Shown here in pieces: positions 27,563 to 37,700 of a stretch of DNA of 64,000 bases (position 1 is its first letter; each line of letters begins with the position of its first letter). The stretch is from an uncultured Verrucomicrobiota bacterium (GTDB lineage Bacteria; Verrucomicrobiota; Verrucomicrobiia; Opitutales; Opitutaceae). The stretch spans positions 85,302 to 149,301 of the forward strand of contig CAIVDS010000058.1 in NCBI GenBank assembly GCA_903904685.1, in the 5' to 3' direction. Both the position numbers and the translations under genes were made by a program. The notes beneath the pieces are model-generated. The model made no database searches and was not told where the DNA came from. It saw only the letters and a program-made list of their open reading frames with translations.

Positions 27563-29203
27563 TCATTGAGGCGGCAAAACGAGGACGCTGGCGCGACGAT
27601 TATTGGCGGGGATTTGATCGACGAAGCCGGGTGGCATCACCAACTCGGTACGCAGCACAAGGCGACCGCCTCGTGCGAGCAATGCGGGATCAACGGGCAG
27701 CTTGATGGCGACGGAGGCTCCGGGGGGCAGCGATGGAACAGCGTAGGTGCCGGCGGAACCGTTGACATCGGCGTTGAGCATCAGTCCTTCGCCGCCGCGT
27801 GCGCCGCGATTTTGGATCACGATGGAGATCGTGGCGGTTTCGGCATCATAAGTATTGCTGGAAAGAGCGATGTCGGCGCGCGACGGGTCGTTGCGGGCCA
27901 TCGCCCAGCCGAGGTCAACCACACCGTTGCCGTAATCGGGATCAGGGCCGGCGGGGCCGCCGTCGTCGGCGTGCGTTTGGAGAACCTGCACGGCTTGCGC
28001 GGCGGTGAGGCCCGGTGTTTCCGACATGACCGCGGCGATGGCGCCGGCCACGACCGGCGCGCTGGCGGAGGTGCCACTGAAGAGCCTGCGTTCACCGTTC
28101 AGTCCGGCGGTCTGGATACCGTAGCCGGGCGCGGTGAGGTGGAGCTGCGGACCGGAGTTGGAGAAATTCACCTGCTGGCCGGTGGCGTCGACCGCGCCGA
28201 CCGAGACGACACGCGGATCGGCGGCGGGCCAGGTGAGACGGGAGGCCTGATCATTGCCGGCGGCGGCAACGATGACAACCCCGTGATCGACGGCGTAACC
28301 GATGCCCCGGTCGAGCACCTCAGAGGTCGAGTAGCCGCCCATGCTGATGTTGATGATCTGCACCCCCGCATCGACTGCGGCGACGATGGCTTGCGTGACC
28401 GTGAACGCGTCGCTCTTGCCGTCGGCTTCCGTCACGCGGATACTCAAGATCCCGGCGGCAGGGGAGACGCCACGGGCATCTGCCGATGTCCCGGCGGCGA
28501 GCGCGGCAACGCTGGTACCATGGGCGCTGTCTTCACCGCTGCCGGTGTAGCCAAGCCCAATGTCGAGATAGCGCAACCGTCCGCCGCCCAGTGTCGCATC
28601 CGGCACCGCACCGCCGTCGAGCACGGCGATGGTCACGCCACGGCCCCAACCGGAGTTGTCGGTGGTGATACCAAGGGCGGCGAGCAAGTTGTCTCGCACC
28701 GGCACTTGTGGTTGCACGGAGCGTTCTTCGGGCATGGGCGGCGTCTGGATGAACGTGTTGGCCGCCACCCCGCCGTAATCGTTGGCATGGGCCAGCAACT
28801 CTTGCGCAAACGTGTCGTAAGCGCGCACCCGGACGCGGGCGATGGCGAGCGGGTCGATTTTGCCCAGCACTTCGACGCCGGCCTGGGCGGCGCGGGCGAG
28901 GAAGCGGCGGTAGCCGTCGGCGTTTTTGAAAATCAACACCGCCTCGTGCTCGCGGACTCCGGCATGGGTCAGCCGGTTTCCGAGCTTTGCGACGAGCATG
29001 GCGGCGTTCTCGGTCTGCGCAAGATCACGACCGGTGGGATCGTCGGTTTCTGTAGGGAGCGGAGTTTGCGCCGTGGTCGCGTCGGCAATAAGGGCTGGTT
29101 CCGGTCGGACCGCCTCGGCGCGGCGCGGCGTGAAATGCCACAACAGCCAGAGCAGGACGGCGCCGATGGCCAGCAGGATGATGATCTCGAACTTTCCTTT
29201 CAT
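27563..29203 (-). CDS. Subtilisin-like S8 serine protease, membrane-anchored
   Basis: 546 residues. An uncleaved-looking hydrophobic N-terminal helix (residues 5-22) acts as anchor. The S8 triad is intact: Asp196 in TIAVLDGGAVPD, His229 in AHGTSVAALAAGT, Ser379 in FSGTSASAPVVAGAIA, with oxyanion Asn317 (AAAGND). The prodomain-like part (residues 55-170) precedes the catalytic core, and the C-terminal ~100 residues form a beta-rich, CARDB-like domain (SNTYDAETATISIVIQNRGA). Likely acts in the periplasm or outside the cell on envelope or nutrient proteins. Start ATG 29203. Confidence 0.9.
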   Translation of the reverse strand: MKGKFEIIILLAIGAVLLWLLWHFTPRRAEAVRPEPALIADATTAQTPLPTETDDPTGRDLAQTENAAMLVAKLGNRLTHAGVREHEAVLIFKNADGYRRFLARAAQAGVEVLGKIDPLAIARVRVRAYDTFAQELLAHANDYGGVAANTFIQTPPMPEERSVQPQVPVRDNLLAALGITTDNSGWGRGVTIAVLDGGAVPDATLGGGRLRYLDIGLGYTGSGEDSAHGTSVAALAAGTSADARGVSPAAGILSIRVTEADGKSDAFTVTQAIVAAVDAGVQIINISMGGYSTSEVLDRGIGYAVDHGVVIVAAAGNDQASRLTWPAADPRVVSVGAVDATGQQVNFSNSGPQLHLTAPGYGIQTAGLNGERRLFSGTSASAPVVAGAIAAVMSETPGLTAAQAVQVLQTHADDGGPAGPDPDYGNGVVDLGWAMARNDPSRADIALSSNTYDAETATISIVIQNRGARGGEGLMLNADVNGSAGTYAVPSLPPGASVAIKLPVDPALLARGGRLVLRTELVMPPGFVDQIPANNRRASVLVLPPQ

Positions 29204-29375
29204 GGATGGCCGTGGGCCGGATAGGTTGCGAACGGTTGGGATGCGGCGATGAAAGTTCAATAGCCTAGACGCGGGCATACCCTAAAAGTTTCGCCAAAAA
29301 CCGTTTGTCAGACCGGGGGTAACCCAGACACGTTGACTACGTCTCATCGTGTTCAACGTCTCTTCTCTCCTATTT

Positions 29376-29798
29376 ATGAAACTACGCCTATTCCTGTCCG
29401 CGATCCTCATTGCCCTTGTCTCGTCCACGATGATACGGGCCGCCGATACCGCGCTTGAAAAAGAAATGAAGGTCGTGAAAAACGCCTTCAACCAACTGAA
29501 ACAGCAGGCGGCTGATCCCGCCCAAAACACTTCGTCGCTCGCACTGGTTGCCAAAATCCGCGCCGCCGCGAAGTCCGCGAGCTCCCTCGAACCTGAAAAG
29601 ACCGCCGATCTGCCCGAGAAGGACCGGGCCGCGTTTGTGGCCGACTACAAGGACGAGATGAAGACGTTCATCGCCAACCTCGACAAACTGGCGGCCGCGT
29701 TGAAGGCGGGCAACAATGCGGATGCGGTCAAGATCGTATCCGATCTCAAGACCATGCAGCGCGAGGCCCACAAGGAGTTTCGCAAGTCGGAGGATTGA
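29376..29798 (+). CDS. Cytochrome b562 family periplasmic protein
   Basis: 140 residues: a signal peptide (cleavage near Ala22) and a four-helix bundle. Aligned mentally to E. coli cytochrome b562, both heme ligands are retained: Met31 in LEKEMKVVKN (mature position about 9; Met7 in E. coli) and His132 in QREAHKEFRK (His102 in E. coli). KIRAAAKSAS and LDKLAAALKAGNNADAVKIV match the family's helices 2 and 3. Function in electron transfer is likely but not proven in the family. ATG 29376 gives a normal signal peptide. Confidence 0.82.
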   Translation: MKLRLFLSAILIALVSSTMIRAADTALEKEMKVVKNAFNQLKQQAADPAQNTSSLALVAKIRAAAKSASSLEPEKTADLPEKDRAAFVADYKDEMKTFIANLDKLAAALKAGNNADAVKIVSDLKTMQREAHKEFRKSED

Positions 29799-29812
29799 GC
29801 CTTGCAGGAGTC

Positions 29813-30304
29813 TTAACCAAACAGAGCCGGCTTGATATTGGCGGCGACGTAGAGCGGATGTTTGGGGCGCCCGCTGGCGTTGCAGACAAGCGCGTAGGTT
29901 TTTTCTCGATAAGGTTTGAGCAGGTCCATGACCTGCCGATCACGATCGAGATGCGAGCCGTGTTCTCCCCAGCCACACATGACGCGATCGACTCGTTCGG
30001 CCCAGTAGTTGATCCAGTGATCGTTGTCGGGGCCGACGGGATCGGGGACGGCTTTCATGCCGACGGGCGAAGTATCGCGCCACGCGAAGAGATTCAACAT
30101 CACGAAGTGCGTGTAACCCCAAGAGTCGGAAAACCCGCGGATGCGGCGCAGTGTCGGATCGAGTTGGTTTTCGTCGGCGGTGCTCGGGTTGAGGCATATC
30201 CAAGCGATGCCTTTGCCGGAATCAGGACGGAGCAAGTCGTCCCACCGATGAATCAGCGTGTAACGGTGGCGGCGGTCGGCGGAGAAGACGCAGGCGTTAG
30301 GCAT
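29813..30304 (-). CDS. DUF1643 domain protein
   Basis: 163 residues matching the DUF1643 pattern: an N-terminal beta strand (CVFSADRRHRYTLIHRWDD), the NPS motif in WICLNPSTADENQLDPTLRR, then VMLNLFAWRDTSP, VMCGWGEHGSHLDR and the C-terminal NASGRPKHPLYV. The fold and role are unknown; the NPS/GRPKHPLYV conservation suggests an enzyme. ATG at 30304 is used; the open frame continues upstream but overlaps the C-terminus of the upstream methyltransferase in an unnatural composition. Same strand as that gene, 68 bp apart. Confidence 0.82.
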   Translation of the reverse strand: MPNACVFSADRRHRYTLIHRWDDLLRPDSGKGIAWICLNPSTADENQLDPTLRRIRGFSDSWGYTHFVMLNLFAWRDTSPVGMKAVPDPVGPDNDHWINYWAERVDRVMCGWGEHGSHLDRDRQVMDLLKPYREKTYALVCNASGRPKHPLYVAANIKPALFG

Positions 30305-30372
30305 GGCGGTGAGTTCATCGTTGAAATGCAGTGCGGCGCGGGAGTCGAGTGCGAGACTCAGGGCGGTTGGAT

Positions 30373-31479
30373 TTACCGCGTCGTGACGGGCTCCGGGTGC
30401 AGAGCCTTGACATGTTTCCAGCGCCAGGTGTCCACATCGGGCCAGTGGCTGATGGTGAGGGTGATGTCGATGACGTCGCCTTCCGCGAGGTGGTCGCGGT
30501 CGGTGCGGAGGATGCGGTAACCCCAGTTGGTCGCGCGATCGGCGTCGAGCGGACTGGAATTGAGCGAGAGATCGTCGTCCACCAGCGCGCGGAAATACAC
30601 AACGTAGCCATCGAGTCGGCCGGCGCGCGTGATCGTGCGGGTGAAGCGCAGCTCCGTCGGCAGGTCGGTGGCGGATTTCAAGGTTCCGAGGTCGAGGGTC
30701 AGGACCGGAGATGCGTTGCTTAGGAGGTAGTCGATGTAACCGAGGTCGGCGGCGGGGATGTGGTAGTAGTGCGGGTCCTGCGGGCGTTCGCGGTCCATGC
30801 AGGAGTAGTCGATGCCGTGGACATTCAGATCCCACATGTGGGGAACGAAACGGGTGTCGCGCACCTTGACGGGTTCGCAGAACAGCTCGAAGCGACTCGG
30901 CAGGATGAGGCCGCCCGGCTTGAGCAGGCGGTCGCGAAGGTCGGTGATGTTGGTAACCATGTCCTCGTCGAAGAGGTAGTCGCCCATTTGCTCGTGGAGA
31001 ATGACGTCCACCGGTGCGTCGAGCCTGAGGTCCTTGCTGTGGGTGCTGACGAACTCGACGTTTTCGATGCGGTTGTGGGCGGCGAGCGTCTTGGCGTGCT
31101 CAAGCACGACGGAGTGGTCGATGGCGTAAACCTTGGAGGCGCCGCGGCGCGAGGCGAAGGCGGCGAGGATTCCGGTGCCGGTGCCGAGGTCGATGACGCG
31201 GTCGCCGGGCTTGATGTGGCGGGCGATGGCGGCGTAGTAGAAATCCATGCGCGGTTTGTCGGCGAGCATTTTTTCCTGTTCGTAAAACTGGGCGAAGTAA
31301 CTGCGGTTGAATTCGCGGTAGCGCTCGTTCTGGGTCGGCTCAACGTCGGGCTCGGGCGTTGGGTAGACCCAGCGGTTGAGCCGCTGGCTGAAGATGATTT
31401 TCGCGGCGAGTTTCCCGCGCAGACGGCGCAGCAATTGAAGGAAAGCAGACCAAGGACTGCGAGGAGATGAACTGGGCAT
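30373..31479 (-). CDS. Class I protein arginine methyltransferase-like enzyme
   Basis: 368 residues from ATG 31479. The SAM-binding motif I is VIDLGTGTGILAAFASRRGA, with YAIDHS as post-I. The PRMT double-Glu loop is retained as HEQMGDYLFDED, aligning Glu-for-Glu with the SE-x-MG-x3-L-x-E motif. KPRMDFYYAAI, preceding motif I, matches the family's N-terminal YF-like helix. The C-terminal beta-barrel region follows. This fold methylates arginine (or similar nucleophiles) in eukaryotes; bacterial members are rare and substrates mostly unknown. Start chosen because the open frame upstream (to 31779) crosses the divergent promoter. Confidence 0.78.
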   Translation of the reverse strand: MPSSSPRSPWSAFLQLLRRLRGKLAAKIIFSQRLNRWVYPTPEPDVEPTQNERYREFNRSYFAQFYEQEKMLADKPRMDFYYAAIARHIKPGDRVIDLGTGTGILAAFASRRGASKVYAIDHSVVLEHAKTLAAHNRIENVEFVSTHSKDLRLDAPVDVILHEQMGDYLFDEDMVTNITDLRDRLLKPGGLILPSRFELFCEPVKVRDTRFVPHMWDLNVHGIDYSCMDRERPQDPHYYHIPAADLGYIDYLLSNASPVLTLDLGTLKSATDLPTELRFTRTITRAGRLDGYVVYFRALVDDDLSLNSSPLDADRATNWGYRILRTDRDHLAEGDVIDITLTISHWPDVDTWRWKHVKALHPEPVTTR

Positions 31480-31600
31480 GGGAGGCGAAGCGATAGAGCT
31501 TCGAGACATTGAAAATGCGTTTGCCGGGTAAAGCCAGTGCAACCCGAGAGTGGTTTTGTGCCTTGCGACCTTGGGGTTTGCGCGCCCCGATGGCATGACG

Positions 31601-32365
31601 ATGGCCCGAAGTGTTGTTCTCAATCCGACGCCGCGCTGCATGCGCTGCCAGCATTTGCCCCGGTGGTGCATTTGTGACGGGCTGCGGACGCTGGAGTGTC
31701 CTTTGGCGATCGATGTCCTCATGCACAGTCGCGAGGCGTGGCGGCCGAGCAGCACGGGGCATCTCATCAAGCGCGTCATCCCCGCGTCGCGTCAGCATGT
31801 TTACACCCACGGCACACCGTTGGACCGTGCGCAGATCGCGCGGCCGGGGAAAACGCTGTGGATTCTGCACCCGCTTGGAGAGCCGTTGCCGTCGGATCAA
31901 GCGTCGGGAGATCTGCAAATCCTGCTGCTCGACGGAAGCTGGGGCGAGGCGGCGGACATGAAGAAGGCGGTCGAAGGCTGGGGGCGGCGGGTGAGCCTGC
32001 CGATGACGGGGAAGAGCCGCTACTGGTTGCGCGCACAGCAGGGCGAGGGGCAGTTCTCCACAATTGAGGCGCTCTTGTTTGTTCTGGGGTCGCTCGGGTT
32101 GAAGGTGGAGCACGACGCACTCCGACTTCAGTTGGAACTTCACGTGTTTGCGGGGTTGTCCACACGGGGGCACAAGACGCTGGTGGCGGATTTTCTGGCG
32201 GACTCGCCGTTAGTCGAGGCGATGTCGGATCTGCTGCGCCGGTTGCAACCGCAGTCGCCGGTGGAGAAGCGGGCGTTGCAGGCTCGACTGGCGGAACGGT
32301 TGGCCGCCGGAACGGATGTTGAACTCAAGCGAAGCGGAGTTGCCGGCGGGCTGAGCGGCCCATAA
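31601..32365 (+). CDS. DTW domain protein, tRNA-uridine aminocarboxypropyltransferase
   Basis: About 254 residues (ATG 31601, with another at 31595). The N-terminal zinc motif is PRCMRCQHLPRWCICDGL (Cys-x2-Cys-x6-Cys-x-Cys), and the active region is LLLDGSWGEAADMKKA, where the family's D-x-T-W reads DGSW. RVSLPMTGKSRYWLRAQQGE and FSTIEALLF match the SAM-binding C-terminal part. Family members (E. coli YfiP/TapT) make acp3U in tRNA. Diverges from the PRMT-like gene across ~120 bp. Confidence 0.85.
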   Translation: MARSVVLNPTPRCMRCQHLPRWCICDGLRTLECPLAIDVLMHSREAWRPSSTGHLIKRVIPASRQHVYTHGTPLDRAQIARPGKTLWILHPLGEPLPSDQASGDLQILLLDGSWGEAADMKKAVEGWGRRVSLPMTGKSRYWLRAQQGEGQFSTIEALLFVLGSLGLKVEHDALRLQLELHVFAGLSTRGHKTLVADFLADSPLVEAMSDLLRRLQPQSPVEKRALQARLAERLAAGTDVELKRSGVAGGLSGP

Positions 32366-32383
32366 GGTTAGTCACTTTTCACC

Positions 32384-33577
32384 ATGCTCACTCCAGGAAC
32401 ATTTTCTCCTCCATCGTCACCCCGCGCCACGCGCGTCCTGCTGCTCGGTTCGGGCGAATTGGGTAAGGAAGTCGTCATCGAACTGCAGCGCCTGGGCTGC
32501 GAGGTGATCGCGTGCGACCGTTACGCCGGCGCGCCCGCCATGCAGGTGGCGCATCGCAGTCATGTGTTTTTCATGCTCGACGGCGCGGCGCTCCGGCGCG
32601 TGATCGCCGAGGAGAAACCCGATCTCGTCGTGCCGGAGATAGAGGCCATCGCGACCGATGTGCTCGTCGAGTTGGAAGCGGCGGGTCAACGCGTGGTGCC
32701 GACGGCGCGCGCCGCGAAACTCACGATGAATCGCGAGGGCATTCGCCGACTTGTGGCGGAGGAATTAAAGCTGCCGACTTCGCCGTATCGTTTTGTTGGC
32801 ACGGAGTCCGAGGCATCGGCGGCGGGCGCGGAGCTGGGGTTTCCCTGCGTGCTCAAGCCTCTCATGTCGTCGAGCGGACACGGTCAGAGCGTCGTGAGAA
32901 CGGCGGCGGACATGGCGGCGGCCTGGCAGTATTCGCAGGAAGGAGCGCGGGCCGGGGCGGGTCGCTGCATTGTCGAGGGATTTATCCGTTTCGATTACGA
33001 GATCACCGTGCTCACGGTATCGGCGGTAAACGGAATCCAGTGCTGCCTGCCGGTCGGCCATGTGCAGATCGATGGGGACTATCGCGAGAGCTGGCAGCCG
33101 TGTCCGATGGCGGCGGCGGCATGGGCCGAGGCGCAACGCATTGCGAAGACGGTGGTGGGCAACCTCGGCGGCTACGGGTTGTTTGGTGTCGAGTGCTTCG
33201 TGCGCGGCGACGAGGTGATTTTCAGCGAGGTAAGCCCGCGTCCTCATGACACGGGGCTCGTGACGATCGGCAGCCAGCCGTTGTCGGAATTTGCGTTGCA
33301 CGTGCGGGCGATCCTTGGGCTGCCGGTCCCGCCGATTCAGTTGTTGCGACCGGCGCACAGCGTGGCGCTGCTTGGCTATGGCGACGGCGTCCCGGTCGTC
33401 TCCGGCGTGGAAAAGGCGCTGGCGGTGCCGGAGAGCCACGTGCGGATTTTTGGGAAACCCGAGTGTCGCGGACATCGCAGATTGGCGGTGGCGGTGGCGA
33501 GCGGGGCGACACCGGAGGAGGCGCGAGACCGGGCGCAGGCGATGGCTGCCGCGATCACCATCACGGTGGAAAAATAA
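32384..33577 (+). CDS. purT: Formate-dependent phosphoribosylglycinamide formyltransferase PurT
   Basis: Third step of purine synthesis, using formate and ATP to formylate GAR. 397 residues, an ATP-grasp enzyme: pre-ATP-grasp [18 protein letters not shown], then [17 protein letters not shown], the ATP-grasp pair [17 protein letters not shown] and [17 protein letters not shown], and the metal-binding [15 protein letters not shown]. All are diagnostic of PurT. It starts 18 bp after the DTW gene. The chromosome thus carries purF, purM and purT in this window but in two places. Confidence 0.96.
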   Translation: MLTPGTFSPPSSPRATRVLLLGSGELGKEVVIELQRLGCEVIACDRYAGAPAMQVAHRSHVFFMLDGAALRRVIAEEKPDLVVPEIEAIATDVLVELEAAGQRVVPTARAAKLTMNREGIRRLVAEELKLPTSPYRFVGTESEASAAGAELGFPCVLKPLMSSSGHGQSVVRTAADMAAAWQYSQEGARAGAGRCIVEGFIRFDYEITVLTVSAVNGIQCCLPVGHVQIDGDYRESWQPCPMAAAAWAEAQRIAKTVVGNLGGYGLFGVECFVRGDEVIFSEVSPRPHDTGLVTIGSQPLSEFALHVRAILGLPVPPIQLLRPAHSVALLGYGDGVPVVSGVEKALAVPESHVRIFGKPECRGHRRLAVAVASGATPEEARDRAQAMAAAITITVEK

Positions 33578-33580
33578 AGC

Positions 33581-34588
33581 CTACGGCTCGACGATCACCG
33601 GCAGGCCGACCCAGGCGATGGAGAGGAGCGTGCGCGCGTCCCAGTTGGCGAGGCGAAAGCAGCCGTGCGACTCGGTGCGGCCCACGTTTTCCGGGAGCGG
33701 CGTGCCGTGGATGCCGTAGCCGGGGCGGTCGAGGCCGATCCATGCCACGCCGACCGGGTTGTTAGGGCCGGGCGGGATGATGAGCTTGCGTCCGAGCTGT
33801 TGCGCCTCGGCGGATTCGGGGAATGTCGCCGGATCAAACGTGTAATCGGGGTCGGCGATGATGATGGCGACATGCAGTTCGCCAACGGGGCGTTTCTCCA
33901 CCTTCTGGGCGATGCTCACGGGAAAATGGGCGACGAGTACACCGGTGTCGTCGCGGGCTTCGAGAACGTGGTCGGCGAGGTGCACGTGAAGCCGCGCGGG
34001 TTTGGCAGGCGGCGCGTCAAGTTCGACAGCGGGGACGCTGACAATGGTGTCGGGTGTGAGAGCGGTCCAATCGACGGAAGGGTTGAGTCGGCGAATGAAG
34101 GATGGGCTGGCGTGCGATTGTTCGGCGACGAGTTCGAGGGCGGTTTCGTAGGCGAGGGCGGTCTGCTGTGATTTTCCGAGCCAGGTGGTGCTGAGCGGTT
34201 GCAGGCTGGCAAGATCGGCGGCGGTGACAGGCAATTGATGGAGCGGCGGGGTTGTGAGCAGGAGCGTCGCGCGGGTCGCATCGTCGAGTCGGCCGGTTGT
34301 TGGAAGGTCGTGATCTTTTTGAAATGCTCGCAGGGCGGAGGCCGATTGTTCGCCGGGGACGCCGTCGATCGGCCCGCAAGAGATGGCGTGGCGGGCGAGG
34401 GCGATTTGCGCTTCCATCCAAGATTCAACAGGGCGCGGATAGGTGCGGACGGGGAGGGGTTTGAACGTTACTGCGGGTACAAGTGTGGACGGCTGTCCTT
34501 TGGCCCCCCCGGCCGCAGCAATCATAAGAATGATCAAGCCGACCAGGATTTCCGGGAAGTTGATTGGGTGAAAACGACGTGTGGCCAC
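33581..34588 (-). CDS. L,D-transpeptidase (YkuD) with peptidoglycan-binding domain
   Basis: 335 residues: N-terminal hydrophobic segment, a PG-binding_1 domain (CGPIDGVPGEQSASALRAFQ), and the YkuD catalytic domain with GYGIHG (His294), then SHGCFRLANWDA with His308 and catalytic Cys310. It makes 3-3 crosslinks or attaches proteins to peptidoglycan in the periplasm. Convergent with purT, 3 bp apart. ATG 34588 is the only start with a usable N-terminal hydrophobic region. Confidence 0.9.
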   Translation of the reverse strand: MATRRFHPINFPEILVGLIILMIAAAGGAKGQPSTLVPAVTFKPLPVRTYPRPVESWMEAQIALARHAISCGPIDGVPGEQSASALRAFQKDHDLPTTGRLDDATRATLLLTTPPLHQLPVTAADLASLQPLSTTWLGKSQQTALAYETALELVAEQSHASPSFIRRLNPSVDWTALTPDTIVSVPAVELDAPPAKPARLHVHLADHVLEARDDTGVLVAHFPVSIAQKVEKRPVGELHVAIIIADPDYTFDPATFPESAEAQQLGRKLIIPPGPNNPVGVAWIGLDRPGYGIHGTPLPENVGRTESHGCFRLANWDARTLLSIAWVGLPVIVEP

Positions 34589-34753
34589 GGGCGAAGTGAA
34601 GAAGAAGTTTTGGCCGACCTAGTGAGGCGCCCCCACCTTGAATGTTTTCGAACAAATCTCAACACGCGCTTCGCGGCAAATAAGATAGGAATAAGACAAG
34701 GTGCGCAGGGGGTTCGGCGCTGGCGAGGTGACCGTGCCGCTGCGGCAAGGTGA

Positions 34754-37700
34754 TCACTTGAGATCGTTCAACACATCATTCAGGGTATCGTCGGGTTTGG
34801 CGATCGTAGGATCGAGATGGGCGTTGGCCGTCTCGGCGTGGAAGCGGATGTGACCCCAAAGATTGGGGTGCAACTCTGCTTCGCTGGGGGCATCCGCCGT
34901 GATGAACGTGAATTTGTTGGCCCAGTATTCGCGTTGCAGGACCTCGGTGCCGTCGGGGCCGCTCTCGAGCATACCCCAATCCATTTTGAGGCGAAGACCG
35001 GGGGTGATTTTCAGGCCGAGTTCGCTCAGCGGAATGGCGGCTTCGACGACGTAACGTTCGGAGTCTCCTCCGGCGAAGAGCCGGGGCTTGGCCAGCTTCA
35101 CCACGCGATCGAAGGTTGCCGAGCCCACCGGACTTACGACCTGCCACGTCTTGTCCAACGGGGTGCCGGGGACGACCGCCTGATAGAGCACCGCCGTGGG
35201 TTCATCGCCCATGAAGGTGAGGATCAGGCGTTGGTCGCCGGACACTGGAGCGCGGCGGTCGGAGGCGGCATTGGGATCGGTCGCGATCTGCAGGTCGACG
35301 GCGGCGCCTGATTTGAAAAGCTGGTCCCATTGCTGACCCTGGTTCTTCAGCGGACCCCGGCCTTCGATTTCATAGGCGAGGTAGAGGTAGGTGTCGTCGT
35401 AGCCGATGCGGAACCGGGCCTTGGCGTCGATTTCGGCGCTGACGAAGGGCCAGTCGTTGAGTTGTCCGTCCAGCTTCGGCGGGGCTGGCATCCGATAGGC
35501 GTCGATGACGGGGGCGCGGGCGTAAACCTTTTGGATTTCGCTGGCGCGTTCCCAGTCTTGCGTCGCCTTGAGATCGTCGGGGCGGACGGTGATTTCGCCG
35601 CCGAAACGCTTGAAGCGGTCCATACCGATGATCTGCACGACGCTCGCGTGATTATGGCCGGCGACGGCGTAGTAGCGGTTGTCGGCGGTGCGCACGAAGC
35701 AGCCGTTGAAATGTTCCTGCCCAAGGGTGCAACCGTCGATGGATTTTCCACGGGTGATGTCGGGACTGCTCCACGGGCGGGCGAGACGGTCGCGGATGTC
35801 GCTGAAGATCTGGCCGGCAAAAAGGCCGTCCGACGTCATGATATTGAAGAGGCCGGTGTTGGTGTTGAACACCATGAACTCGCCCAGGTCGCCGGCGTGC
35901 GCCATCGTGTGGCCGGCGAGACCAAGCTCGCAGACGATCTGGCCGGCGTAAATAGGCCGCGATCTCGTGAGGGCGTGGACGCCGGCTCCTTCGGTGCGAT
36001 AGGTCCAGAGAAGCGAACCGTCGGGGCGTTGCACGGCGATGTTGTCGTCATGCGTGCCGTCCTCGACGTGGTAATAATTGCCGTTGTCGAGGCGGAGCGT
36101 CTGGCCGTCCCAAATTTTCGGCGAGTCGACGCGTTCGTAAACAGGCACGCCGTTGGGCAACCATTCCTTTATGCGGAAACCGATCGAGCCGATCTGCGCG
36201 CCGAGCTGGCTGTCGAACAGCACGGCGGGCCGTTTTTCAACGGGCTTTGGCCAGAGCTGGACTTCGTTGGGCTGGGCCTGCCCGTCGCCGTTCAAGTCGG
36301 ACCATGCGCAGATATAGTCGGTCAGGACCTTGCCGCCAAAGGCCTTGACGAGCGAGGGATCGAGGAGCTGCTTGCACTGGCTGGCAAGGCCGATGGCGGC
36401 GACGATCCGCACGCGATTGTTTTCATAAAGATAGACGAGGCCGCACGATTCGCTGCCACCACCATTCGGACGAACGTTCGTCAGGTAGAGGCGGTTGTTC
36501 ACCCGCACGGGCCGGTCGCCCACTTCGGAACCGCCGAGGGAAGTAAGGTTTTTCAACCGCGTCTTGCCGGTGGTCCAGTCGAGCTGGAACTCCAGCGGGC
36601 CGTAAAAGAGCCGGCTTGGATCGGCTGGGTCGAGCGCGCCGGCACCGCCGTATTCGGTGGGGCCGAGGAATTCCTTCAGGAAAGTCCCTTCCTTGCTCCA
36701 GAGGCTGATGCGTTTGGGCCAATAGTGTTTGTCCACCGCCCAGACTTGTCCGCGGGAGTCGACGGCGAGCGCGCTGACCTCTTCCATGCGGTTTTGATTC
36801 CAGGGGCCGATCTGGTAGCCACCGGGTTCGCCAATGACGCGGATGAATTTCCCGTCGGGCGCGTAAACGCGGATGTTTTTCCGGTCTTTCGCGGCGTCGA
36901 AAACATAGAGATTTCCGCTGGCGTCGCAGGCGAGGGCGGTGGGGAGGACGAGGTCGCCGGCCAGCACCGTGTGATTGCCTCCTTCGAGATCGACACGCAC
37001 GAGCTGCTCGTTGGAGATGGCGAAAAGATCACCGGCCGGGTTGAATGCGAGGATATTGCCCCGAGCCGCGCGACCGATGTTGCCACCGGCCTTGGGCAGG
37101 GGGACATCTTTCACGATTTTGCCGCTGGTCGCGTCGAGCACTTCGAGGCGTTCGGTGACAAGCGGATCGACTTCTTTTTCGCCGCCGAGGTACTTGAGCG
37201 GCGCGATGCCGTAGACGTGGCAGCGTTTCAGATCAAGTGTCTCCCCGCCCTGGTCGAAGCGCACGCCGGAAGGGTGATGGGCTTTGGTGTCCCATTGTTT
37301 GACGACGCGCAGGCGGACGGCGCGTGTGCTGACCTCGCGTCCGAAATCCACATAACCGTCCATGTAACGGGCGCGGGAGTTATGGAAATCATCCGGCTGG
37401 TAATAATTGCGCAGAGGCTGGTTGTAGGTCGCGACGTTTTCCCAGCCCTCGGTGGCGGCGATGTCCACGCGGACGCCGGCCGGGCCGGTGAAAACATCCA
37501 CTTCGGTCACGGCGCCGTCGATTTCCTTGATCGCAAGGCCGCGCATTGACTGCGGTTGTTTCCATTCGAGCGCGTAGATGGCGGGCTCTGCGGTGCTGAG
37601 CGGCTGGTTGCGCTGGGCGTCCCACGAGCCGTCGGGCGAAACCTGCCCGCTGTTCACGCGGACAGTCGCGGTGGAGAAGAGGTTTTCAAATCGGCGGCTC

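Noticed and set aside
27566..29224. A 552-codon plus-strand open frame opposite the subtilase
   Set aside because: Antisense of a gene with a complete catalytic triad; composition dominated by Gly, Asp and Arg.
35330..37549. A 739-codon plus-strand open frame opposite the giant secreted protein
   Set aside because: Shadow of the 1758-residue gene with no recognisable domain, and the real gene has a signal peptide and clear domains.
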